This document shows positions 6,738 to 14,286 of a stretch of 17,090 bases of DNA, in pieces (the first letter of the stretch is position 1; each line of letters begins with the position of its first letter). The notes beneath the pieces are model-generated. The model searched no databases, was not told the DNA's origin, and saw only the letters and a program-made list of their open reading frames with translations. Origin of the DNA: DATMBF01 sp035559595 (GTDB lineage: Bacteria; Bacteroidota; Ignavibacteria; UBA10030); the NCBI GenBank assembly GCA_035559595.1, contig DATMBF010000021.1, forward strand, positions 1 to 17,090, written 5' to 3'. The position numbers were made by a program, and so were the translations under genes.

Positions 6738-8197
6738 TCACTTCTGTTCAACTGGCCATCGTCGATCTGGTTCTCATTTTCTTGTATTTCGGTGCAGTCC
6801 TTTTCGTCGGCTTCCGGGCCGCAAAACAGACTCGAAGCGAAATCGATGACTACCTCCTCGCCGGGCGCACGCTCACGCTTCCGATGTTCGTCGCAACACT
6901 CGTCTCCACCTGGTATGGAGGCATTCTGGGGGTTGGGGAGTTCTCCTACCGCTACGGAATTTCCAACTGGTTCGTTCTTGGCTTTCCGTACTATCTGTTT
7001 GCCATTCTCTTTGCGCTCCTCCTGGCCAGCAGAATCCGAGCCACGAACTTTGTCACCATTCCCGACAAGCTTGAAGCATCCTACGACCGGCGAACGGCTC
7101 TCCTAGGGGGAGTGCTTACCTTCCTGCTTGTGACGCCAGCGCCTTATGTGCTGATGCTCGGAGTACTTGTGCATCTGATTCTCCGAGTCGATTTCACAGC
7201 AAGCATCTTGCTTTCGACGATCATCGCGAGTGTGTATCTGGTGCAGGGGGGATTCCGGTCTGGTGTGTGGGCAAATGCGTTGCAGTTTGTGATGATGTTT
7301 CTTGGATTTGCGCTGATCATTCCATTTGCCCATGCGGAGTTCGGAGGATGGGAATTCATCCAGCAAAACGTTCCGCCGCTGCATCTAACGTTGCACGGAG
7401 GAAATTCATGGCAATACATCGTTGCCTGGTTCTTTATAGCCCTCTGGACGCTTGTCGATCCCTCGTTCCATCAACGTTGCTACGCCGCCGAGAATGGCAA
7501 GACGGCACAGAAGGGGATTCTCCTCTCGCTTCTCTTCTGGTTTATCTTTGATGCGATGACGAGCACGGCTGGACTTTACGCTCGCGCCGCATTGCCCGGT
7601 CTTCCCGAGCCGATGTATGCCTATCCAATGCTTGCCGAAAGGGTTTTGCCTCCAATCGCAAAAGGGTTGTTCTACGTTGGTATGCTCGCAACCATCATGT
7701 CCACCCTGAGCAGTCTCCTCTTCATATCTGCGTCGACTGTAGGAAAAGATATTGTGGGGAGGTTGGTGCATTCGGATCCCCCCGCGAACATCGACGAGAC
7801 GATACAGCGGTGGACGAAAATCGGAATGCTGATTGGCGGGATCGTTGCGACAGGGCTTGCGCTTATTGTGCCCTCTGTCGTGAACATTTGGTACACTATC
7901 GGAACGTGTATCATTCCGGCACTTCTGGTACCTGTGGTTGCAAGCTATTTCGAACCACTTCGAATGTCCTCTCGCTTTGCTTTTCTTGCGATGCTGCTTG
8001 GATGGATCATCTCAACGGGAAGTTTGATTTGGGGGAGAGTTCACGCGGTCGAGGGGACGCCGCAGTATTGGCTTGGTCTCGAGCCGATGTATCCCGGACT
8101 GATTGCGGCGGTGGTGGTGTGGGGGATAGGAAGGGTGCAATTAAAAATGAAAACACGCAAAAAGAAAAGGACCTATCCTTCAGAGTTGGAACGTTGA
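6734..8197 (+). CDS. Sodium:solute symporter (SSS family), candidate thiamine transporter
   Basis: A 487-residue inner-membrane protein with about 13 hydrophobic segments. SSS-family hallmarks are DDYLLAGR (38-45) after the first helix, the family signature around QGGFRSGVWANALQ (171-184), FHQRCYAAENGKTAQKG (245-261), and the sodium-site helix ATIMSTLSSLLFISAST (319-335) with S323/T324 and S326/S327. The C-terminus ends in a lysine/arginine-rich tail. It should couple solute import to a sodium gradient. The start overlaps the thiN stop (ATGA), so it is in the TPP-regulated operon. In Bacteroidota the equivalent place is often held by PnuT. An SSS protein linked to thiamine regulation (ThiV) has been proposed in other bacteria and archaea. 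Thiamine as substrate is inference from this context; pantothenate- or sugar-type substrates are the alternatives within the family. Confidence 0.9.
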   Translation: MITSVQLAIVDLVLIFLYFGAVLFVGFRAAKQTRSEIDDYLLAGRTLTLPMFVATLVSTWYGGILGVGEFSYRYGISNWFVLGFPYYLFAILFALLLASRIRATNFVTIPDKLEASYDRRTALLGGVLTFLLVTPAPYVLMLGVLVHLILRVDFTASILLSTIIASVYLVQGGFRSGVWANALQFVMMFLGFALIIPFAHAEFGGWEFIQQNVPPLHLTLHGGNSWQYIVAWFFIALWTLVDPSFHQRCYAAENGKTAQKGILLSLLFWFIFDAMTSTAGLYARAALPGLPEPMYAYPMLAERVLPPIAKGLFYVGMLATIMSTLSSLLFISASTVGKDIVGRLVHSDPPANIDETIQRWTKIGMLIGGIVATGLALIVPSVVNIWYTIGTCIIPALLVPVVASYFEPLRMSSRFAFLAMLLGWIISTGSLIWGRVHAVEGTPQYWLGLEPMYPGLIAAVVVWGIGRVQLKMKTRKKKRTYPSELER

Positions 8198-8320
8198 ACT
8201 CACAACTCGGAACCGTTCGGTCGAGACTCCCGGTCGAACCCGCAACCTCTCTACAACCCTTAACCTTTCCCGCTTGGAAGGCAGCGTGACGCAGAAAATG
8301 GCCAACCCCCAACCTTCTCT

Positions 8321-9136
8321 TCACACATACAACGCGCTGCTAAAATCCCGCCGGTATTTCTTCGTCAACTCATGCTCCTCACCTATGATCTTAAAGATCG
8401 CAACGCAGGCTTTCCGCGATCCGTCATCGTCGTAATAGCGATTCTCGCGGATGACCTCAATAAACTTCTGGAGTGCTGACTCGAAATCATTTTCTCGTAG
8501 GCTCTCAATGGCCGCAAGGTATGTGGACTTCACATTGGCATGGGGGAGAGTCTCAGGGTGTTGTCGCTTCTGGAAGAGCGAGGCAAACGTCCGAATTGCT
8601 TCTGCCACATCGAAAAAATCCGAATCCTGTTCGATGGGCCGAACAAGCTCGGCAGCTTTTCCCGGATCGGTTTGGAGAAACGTTTGCGCAAGGAGAACCA
8701 GGGCTTTGTGATTCTGCGGCTCCTTTGTGACAACTTCCGCGAGCAGATTCTGCGCAGCATCAAGGTTGTTTTCGAGCAAGAGTTGCTCGGCAATGGCCAC
8801 AGTCTTCTCATACTTGCTGGGCAGGGCCCTGGCAAGCCATTGCTTCACCAGAGGTTCAGGAAGAGCGCCGAGGAATTCATTGACCACTTTTCCGTCGACA
8901 AACAGTTTGACGTTTGGAATTGAGCGGATTCCATACTTCGCTGCAACATCGGGAAATCGTTCGGTGTCCACTTTCGCGAGTGCCCATCGTCCGTCGGATT
9001 CTTGAGCAAGCTTTTCGAGAACCGGGCCGAGGATGCGGCACGGCCCGCACCACTGAGCCCAGAAATCGACTAACACCGGAATCTCGCGACTCCGCTCGAT
9101 AACATCTTTGTCAAAGTCGTTTACATCGTAGTTCAT
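8321..9136 (-). CDS. Thioredoxin-domain protein with TPR-like C-terminal region (CnoX/YbbN-like)
   Basis: A 271-residue cytoplasmic protein. Residues about 5-105 are a thioredoxin fold with the full WCGPC active site (29-33) and a cis-proline (P74 in RSIPNV). Residues about 115-271 are helical, with repeated A/L-rich TPR-like units. This is the layout of CnoX/YbbN, a holdase that can also form mixed disulfides with substrates; E. coli CnoX lacks the first active cysteine, whereas this protein keeps both, so redox activity is plausible. I chose ATG 9136 because GAGGTG lies nine bases upstream and the following MNYDVNDFDKDVIE matches the usual start of the family. A TTG at 9157 would add seven residues. 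It is the last of three same-strand genes, 58 bases after the SPFH gene. Confidence 0.9.
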   Translation of the reverse strand: MNYDVNDFDKDVIERSREIPVLVDFWAQWCGPCRILGPVLEKLAQESDGRWALAKVDTERFPDVAAKYGIRSIPNVKLFVDGKVVNEFLGALPEPLVKQWLARALPSKYEKTVAIAEQLLLENNLDAAQNLLAEVVTKEPQNHKALVLLAQTFLQTDPGKAAELVRPIEQDSDFFDVAEAIRTFASLFQKRQHPETLPHANVKSTYLAAIESLRENDFESALQKFIEVIRENRYYDDDGSRKACVAIFKIIGEEHELTKKYRRDFSSALYV

Positions 9137-9194
9137 GACTCCATTCACCTCACTCAAAACTTCTCACATATCACTTCTCAGCTCAACGCCTCCC

Positions 9195-10076
9195 TCAGTT
9201 GGTATTCAGAATCAACGGCAAGCCGTCTTTTCCGCCAACGATCACCACTTTAGCGTTTGCAGAGGTTGACAGTTTCTCCGTGGCTTCGATACCTTTCCAT
9301 CGAAGGAGTTGCTCGCTGATTCCACGTGCGACAATGTTCTGGAAATCGGCAATACCCTGAGCCTCGATTCGTTTTCGATCGGCTTCTTGTCGTTCCTTTT
9401 GCAAAACAAACTGCATCCGCTGGCTCTCCTGCTCCGCCCGAAGTTTCTCCTCGATGGCAGCCGTCAATCCCGCCGGCAGCCCGACGCGTCGCAACGGTGT
9501 GGCTTCGACCGTGATCCCTCTAGGCTCCACGATCTTCTCGATTTCCTTCAGAATTGTTTGGGCGAGTAGCTCACGCTCCGACGTATATAACGCGCGAGCG
9601 TCATACCCGGCTGTTGCTCCGCGGACAACCGACCGGAATTGAGGCTCGAGAATGATCTGCACATAATTCTCGCCGATGGATTTGTAAACTTCTGCGGCTT
9701 TCTCCGGATTGAGATGGAACAGTGCGCTCACCTCGAGCTGCACGGTGAGACCTTCTTTTGAAGGTACATCCATTACCTCTTTGATTTCCTGAGTTTTGAC
9801 GGAGAATTTGACGACCCGCGCGAGGGGATTTACGAAGTTGATGCCGGCCTTCAGCGTGATGTCCGATACCGTGCCGAAAAAGTCAACGACACCGACATTT
9901 CCTGCAGGCACGACCGTGAAGCACTGCCCGAGCGCAACGGCCGCAAAGAGGAGGGATGCCCCGCCTGCAATGGTGGCCGATGTGCGATACATCTGATTGA
10001 ACTGAAGCTTCTTTCTTGCGGCCTGCCAAGCGAAAAAGGCGGCAACAGAGATGATGACAGAAAGTAAGAAAAGCAT
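9195..10076 (-). CDS. SPFH/prohibitin-family membrane protein
   Basis: A 293-residue protein with two N-terminal hydrophobic segments (about 1-18 and 34-54), an SPFH/band-7 domain (about 54-205) and an alanine/glutamate/arginine-rich coiled coil (about 205-250, with EEKLRAEQESQR and QKERQEADRKRIEAQ). Proteins of this family build ring- or cage-like membrane scaffolds and often regulate FtsH-type proteases. It differs from FtsH-linked HflC/HflK by lacking a neighbouring partner gene. AGGAGG five bases before ATG 10076 fixes the start. It lies 28 bases after the debranching-enzyme gene and is probably cotranscribed with it. Nothing in the sequence links it functionally to the glucosidase. Confidence 0.9.
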   Translation of the reverse strand: MLFLLSVIISVAAFFAWQAARKKLQFNQMYRTSATIAGGASLLFAAVALGQCFTVVPAGNVGVVDFFGTVSDITLKAGINFVNPLARVVKFSVKTQEIKEVMDVPSKEGLTVQLEVSALFHLNPEKAAEVYKSIGENYVQIILEPQFRSVVRGATAGYDARALYTSERELLAQTILKEIEKIVEPRGITVEATPLRRVGLPAGLTAAIEEKLRAEQESQRMQFVLQKERQEADRKRIEAQGIADFQNIVARGISEQLLRWKGIEATEKLSTSANAKVVIVGGKDGLPLILNTN

Positions 10077-10104
10077 GATGACCTCCTATGAAAAAGTGAA
10101 TGAA

Positions 10105-13100
10105 TTATTTCCCAACAATCACATCATAGATGTTTGGATCGGAGGGACGTCGCTTCCCGCCGCCGACCCACTCTCCTGCACGAGATGAAACGGATCGGAA
10201 GTCCCCCAGTCCCGCACCACCATGATCATCTTGCGCGCCCACATAGACGAAAAACCGCCACGTGTCATCCGGCTCTCCAAGGACCGCCACCGGCAGGGCA
10301 AACTCGATCGTCTTTTTTCTTACGTCACCGAGCGGTCGTTTAACATCGTCAGGGATAGGAATATACTCGGCGAGAATTACCCCTTTTGCATCCTCAATTC
10401 GTACACCGCCGCCGACGTAGATGATCGTTTCGTACCCGAGGTTGCTCGGAAGTGAGATGTTTGCATTTCTCCCGACAGTTCGTTGGCCTGAGTTCTTGAT
10501 GCCGTCCTTATCGATCGCGATTGCCGCATACGTCAGTTGAAAGCCGTACTCAGGATGCCAGCCGGGATTGGAGAGATTGCGAAATTCCATCCGGAAGTAC
10601 ACATTCTCTTCGTCGGTTTTGACTCGAAATCCGGTGATGTCAAGACTCCCCGGTTTAAGGTTTGGGGTTTGAGGATAGAGATAGGACCCTGACAGCCCTT
10701 TGTCATCGCCAACGGGATCATTCATTTCAACGACGAGCCGCGCCTGATCGTTGGTTTGCATGATCCGATCGTTCTGAAGAAGAGGATGCCCCGGCCCGCC
10801 CAGTGCTTTGAGATTTTCTCGGAGCTCCGGCGTGGCGAGCGAAACCGGCCCGAAAGAGAGTGCGAGGTCAGCGTTACCGACGAACGTTGATCGCACCGGT
10901 TGCTTCGTTCCACCGACTTCCTGGTGAACGCTTCGATTCTCTATCGTGAATGTGCTGGTGGAGTTCGGTTTGATTCCGACATCAAAATGCTGTTGATTGC
11001 CGTCCGCGAGCGGCCACTCGACGCGGAGTTCAAGCGCCTCGGCGTCCGACGGTGACTCTATGATCAGAATACCGTCGGATATCCGGTATCGGATACGCAA
11101 AAAGAAATTTCTCACTCCGACACGAACCGTGGCGCGATCAATTACGCTTGGAAGTCTTGGCGTCAGCACTACCCTCGGAATGGATCCATCGACATAGATG
11201 CCAAGGTATGCTTGATACGCCGTTCGAATGAACTCGGCGAGGCTCCATGCCTGTGAGAACGTTCCGGAAAGCCGCGGCTCCTTTTCTCCCGGCCGCGGTG
11301 CCGCTTCCACCAGTTCTGAAATCGTTCCCACCGCCCCACGATCCAATATCTGGTGAACCATGTTGTTTGTGACACGGAAAGCGAGTTGCGACTGTCCGTA
11401 ATACGTTGCTTGGTCGATCCATGTTCCGGCTAGCCACGTCCAGACGATCCCGTTATGGTAAGCCGCATCCTTGGGATAATAGGGAGGATACTCGTGAAAT
11501 GGATGGAAGTTCTCGTCCCCCTGCCAGAGCGATGCAACGCCGTGCTCATAGACAAGCTTTTCCGTTGCCCCTTTGAACATCGAGTATCGATGAAGAGGAT
11601 TTCTCAAAAGACCGAAGGTGAAGAGCTGATTCGGCCGGAATGAGGAATCCCGAGTTCCATCAGCATTTAGGTGATCATAGACGAATCCTGATGCGTGATC
11701 GAGAAAATGAGCATCGAAACTTATTGCCACTTTTTCTGCCAGCTCCGACCAGCGGTTCGCGTTCTCAATTTCTCCTACAAAAGCAGCCAGCACCGATCCG
11801 AGGCGGAGCTGTTTGTACCAGAGAGCCTGTATGTCGTTTGCGCGATTCCCGCGAGGACTCCAGGGACCGTTCGGACCCACCGCATCCATCCATGTCTCCG
11901 CATCACCGTGCGTGACGAAAACGTTCCTGTCGACACGATGTTTCAAGGTTCCTTCGATGCTGCGCTTGACCACCGGGTACATCTCTCGCATGAACGTCGT
12001 GTCGTTCGTATATCGAGCATAGTCGTACAACGCTGAAACGAACCACGGCGTCCCATCCGCAGTGTTATACGAGATGGAGAAGGGTGTGACAAGATTCGGA
12101 ATTCGCCCTTCGTTCGGACTCTTCGGATCCCTCTCCTGCCATTCAGCGAACGAACGGAGGATTTCCTTCGCGTCCGCGAAGTTGCCCGTCACGAGAGTTG
12201 CTCCGGGCAGCGAGATGAACGAATCTCGCCCCCAATAATTTGCGAACCAAGGAAGTCCGGCAAAAATTCCCTTCTTAACCTGGTTCATGATCAAGGCGTC
12301 CATTGAGAGCATTGCCCAGTGGAGGGCTTTGTCAAAGCGCTCACTGTCCGTGCGAACGAAGGAGCGGTTCACAGTGCTCTCCATCCGCTGTTTTCGCTGC
12401 GCGACAAAATCAGGGAACTCCCGCGAGAGCCGATGAAGGAGCGCTGTGGTTGCGGCTTCGGTATCACCGGCAGCAAAGATGACGGTGGTTTGGGAGGAGC
12501 TCAGCAACGAACGCACCGAAGCCGGACTGATTGATGTGTTGATGTATGTCGGATTGAGCCGCACTTCCGGACGAGCACTCCCATCGGCGATCATCACGCC
12601 GATCCAGACGGGGTAATTCTTTTCGGGAGTTCTGCGGAGATGATTGTGACGGGCGATGAGAAGAGAGCCGTTTTCGCTCCTTATGACAAATTCGCTTGAG
12701 TCCGAGCCGGAAAAGAGCGGAAGAACGGAGAGAGACTTCGCTTTGATATTCGAAAGCTCGACAATGAGCGCATCAACGGAGTCGAGCAGTGTCACGCGCT
12801 CCAAAATGCCGATCTTATAGGTACGCAAAAGCTGGTGGGGATAGACAAAAGCGAGTTGGGCGTCGGACTTCTTCAGATGCTTCTCATCGAAGAGAAGGGC
12901 ATAATCGTCAAGAATCTTCGTGGACATGACGTGCCATCCCTGCCATGCAGTGCGATGTTCGCCGTTACTTTCCGTGTAATAGAAACCGGCCTGTTTGTTG
13001 GTGTAGCCGACTTCGCGTGACTCGCCGTGAACTTCAACCACAAGCTCATCCATCGTGATTGGAGATTGCTCTTTCGATGAAGGTGAACAGCCCATGAGAA

Positions 13101-13131
13101 GAACGAAAAGGAGAAAAAGGAGATTCTTCAT
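10105..13131 (-). CDS. Lipoprotein glycogen-debranching-type glucosidase with glucodextranase-like C-terminal domain
   Basis: About 1008 residues. The N-terminus is a lipoprotein signal peptide (MKNLLFLLFVLLMGC, lipobox LMGC with lipidated C15). The central (alpha/alpha)6 domain (about 250-650) carries amylo-alpha-1,6-glucosidase (GDE_C) motifs: NYWGRDSFISLPG from 298 (D303), RIPN (343-346), YNTADGTPWF (355-364), ETWMDA (412-417) and GTISELVE (602-609). E412 and E606 are candidate catalytic acids. Residues about 803-1005 match the beta-sandwich module at the C-terminus of glucodextranase (NDPVGDDKG, GSYLYPQ, then SLDITGFRV). The lipid anchor places it in the periplasm or at the cell surface, unlike cytoplasmic debranching enzymes, so it probably trims imported or external alpha-glucans. 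ATG 13131 is preferred to GTG 13137 because it gives a normal signal peptide. Substrate is inference. Confidence 0.88.
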   Translation of the reverse strand: MKNLLFLLFVLLMGCSPSSKEQSPITMDELVVEVHGESREVGYTNKQAGFYYTESNGEHRTAWQGWHVMSTKILDDYALLFDEKHLKKSDAQLAFVYPHQLLRTYKIGILERVTLLDSVDALIVELSNIKAKSLSVLPLFSGSDSSEFVIRSENGSLLIARHNHLRRTPEKNYPVWIGVMIADGSARPEVRLNPTYINTSISPASVRSLLSSSQTTVIFAAGDTEAATTALLHRLSREFPDFVAQRKQRMESTVNRSFVRTDSERFDKALHWAMLSMDALIMNQVKKGIFAGLPWFANYWGRDSFISLPGATLVTGNFADAKEILRSFAEWQERDPKSPNEGRIPNLVTPFSISYNTADGTPWFVSALYDYARYTNDTTFMREMYPVVKRSIEGTLKHRVDRNVFVTHGDAETWMDAVGPNGPWSPRGNRANDIQALWYKQLRLGSVLAAFVGEIENANRWSELAEKVAISFDAHFLDHASGFVYDHLNADGTRDSSFRPNQLFTFGLLRNPLHRYSMFKGATEKLVYEHGVASLWQGDENFHPFHEYPPYYPKDAAYHNGIVWTWLAGTWIDQATYYGQSQLAFRVTNNMVHQILDRGAVGTISELVEAAPRPGEKEPRLSGTFSQAWSLAEFIRTAYQAYLGIYVDGSIPRVVLTPRLPSVIDRATVRVGVRNFFLRIRYRISDGILIIESPSDAEALELRVEWPLADGNQQHFDVGIKPNSTSTFTIENRSVHQEVGGTKQPVRSTFVGNADLALSFGPVSLATPELRENLKALGGPGHPLLQNDRIMQTNDQARLVVEMNDPVGDDKGLSGSYLYPQTPNLKPGSLDITGFRVKTDEENVYFRMEFRNLSNPGWHPEYGFQLTYAAIAIDKDGIKNSGQRTVGRNANISLPSNLGYETIIYVGGGVRIEDAKGVILAEYIPIPDDVKRPLGDVRKKTIEFALPVAVLGEPDDTWRFFVYVGAQDDHGGAGLGDFRSVSSRAGEWVGGGKRRPSDPNIYDVIVGK

Positions 13132-13269
13132 AGACACCGGGGTATTCAGGAATTGTGAGAGTGATAGAACTTAAAAAGAAATGCAGTCGATAGCAACGAA
13201 ATGCGCCAAGAGACAAATTCGAGAATGCCTTCCATCTTTTTCGTACATTGGTTGCCGAAAGGAGAGGTT

Positions 13270-14049
13270 ATGATTGATCTTGCTATTGAAGCGGCGCTCG
13301 AAGCCGGTCGATTTCTGAAGATGAACATCGGAAAGGTGAAGCAAATCGAGCGGAAGTACGACCAAGAAACGAATCTGGTGACGGAACTCGACAGAAAATC
13401 GGAGGAAATCATCATCAGAACCATCAAGAAGCGTTACGCGCAGCATGATTTTCTCGCTGAAGAATCCGGGAGTCACCAGAAGGAGTCGGAGTATCGATGG
13501 ATTATCGATCCGCTGGACGGAACGACGAATTTCACCCACGGTCTGCCGATCTTCTGCGTCTCAATCGGTCTTGAAGTTCGCGGAGAGCTTACGCTTGGGG
13601 TCGTGTACGACCCGAATCTCGACGAGCTGTTTACTGTAGAAAAAGGGAAGGGTGCGTTTCTCAACAGCCGGCCGATTCACGTCTCGACTACAGCGAAACT
13701 GCAGCAGAGTCTTGTTGTTACCGGATTTCCTTACGATATCAAAGAGAATCCGCACAATGCCATCCAGCACTTCTCGAATTTTCTTGTTGAAGCCCAGGCC
13801 GTTCGGCGACTCGGTTCGGCGGCGCTCGATTTGTGTTACGTTGCCTGCGGACGATTCGATGGCTACTGGGAGGTGTTTCTGAATCCGTGGGATATGGCGG
13901 CGGGAGTTCTCTTATTGCAGGAAGCCGGCGGAAAGTGGACAGACTTCCGTGGTTTCCCCACAACCATCTACAACCACAACGTGCTGGTTAGCAACGGACT
14001 GATTCACGAGCAGATGGTCGAGGTGTTGAAGAGGGGGAGGGACGAGTAA
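13270..14049 (+). CDS. Inositol monophosphatase family protein
   Basis: A 259-residue Mg2+-dependent sugar/inositol phosphatase of the SuhB/IMPase family. Metal-binding residues are visible: E64 in LAEESG, D80 and D83 in WIIDPLDGTTNF (77-88), and D208 in NPWDMAAG (205-212). The ATG at 13270 is chosen because AAAGGAGAGG at 13258-13267 precedes it and MIDLAIEAALEAGRFL is a typical family start; an upstream ATG at 13201 would add 23 residues with no family resemblance. Members act on inositol-1-phosphate, fructose-1,6-bisphosphate, histidinol phosphate or PAP; the substrate cannot be chosen here. It is divergent from the debranching gene with a 138-base intergenic region between the two starts. 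Confidence 0.94.
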   Translation: MIDLAIEAALEAGRFLKMNIGKVKQIERKYDQETNLVTELDRKSEEIIIRTIKKRYAQHDFLAEESGSHQKESEYRWIIDPLDGTTNFTHGLPIFCVSIGLEVRGELTLGVVYDPNLDELFTVEKGKGAFLNSRPIHVSTTAKLQQSLVVTGFPYDIKENPHNAIQHFSNFLVEAQAVRRLGSAALDLCYVACGRFDGYWEVFLNPWDMAAGVLLLQEAGGKWTDFRGFPTTIYNHNVLVSNGLIHEQMVEVLKRGRDE

Positions 14050-14053
14050 AAAG

Positions 14054-14098
14054 TCACCTTCGTTGCAGTCACCGGAGAAGGTGATCGTTAAGCTTTTT
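14054..14098 (+). terminator. Weak terminator-like hairpin after the IMPase gene
   Basis: TCACCTTC (14054-14061) pairs perfectly with GAAGGTGA (14077-14084) around a 15-base loop, just after the stop codon. The T run (14094-14098) begins nine bases past the stem, which is farther than in a standard intrinsic terminator. Confidence 0.35.
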
Positions 14099-14101
14099 CG
14101 G

Positions 14102-14130
14102 TTGACTTTTTCTACAAACTTCTGTACTAA
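14102..14130 (+). promoter_or_regulatory. Candidate promoter of cas3
   Basis: TTGACT (14102-14107), 17 bases, then TACTAA (14125-14130). The -35 is good and the -10 is only half-matching. It would give a leader of about 150 bases before cas3. Confidence 0.4.
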
Positions 14131-14157
14131 CCACTTGCCGTGCGGATCCGAAGGCTT

Positions 14158-14178
14158 TGTTTAGGGGAGATCTAAACA
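14158..14178 (+). repeat. Operator-like inverted repeat in the cas3 leader
   Basis: TGTTTAG (14158-14164), seven bases, CTAAACA (14172-14178) is a perfect 7-7-7 inverted repeat about 28 bases downstream of the candidate -10. It could be a repressor operator or an RNA hairpin. No regulator gene is adjacent. Confidence 0.45.
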
Positions 14179-14268
14179 GATGAGCATCAGAATCCGGGCA
14201 CTCCAGCGCTCTCCTCTTACCGCCGCATCGACGATCGTAACAATTCTCTAAAGGAATTCTCCAAACAG

Positions 14269-14282
14269 ACCTCACGGGAGGT
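14269..14282 (+). promoter_or_regulatory. Ribosome binding site of cas3 within a small hairpin
   Basis: GGGAGG (14276-14281) lies five bases before the TTG start at 14287 and decides that start. ACCTC (14269-14273) can pair with GAGGT (14278-14282) over a four-base loop and would partly hide the site. Confidence 0.5.
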
Positions 14283-14286
14283 TATT

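Noticed and set aside
8198..8320. tRNA-like or terminator-like sequence between the convergent symporter and thioredoxin genes
   Set aside because: GGTTCGA-like strings on the minus strand do not form a T arm or cloverleaf, and no stem with a T tract was found.
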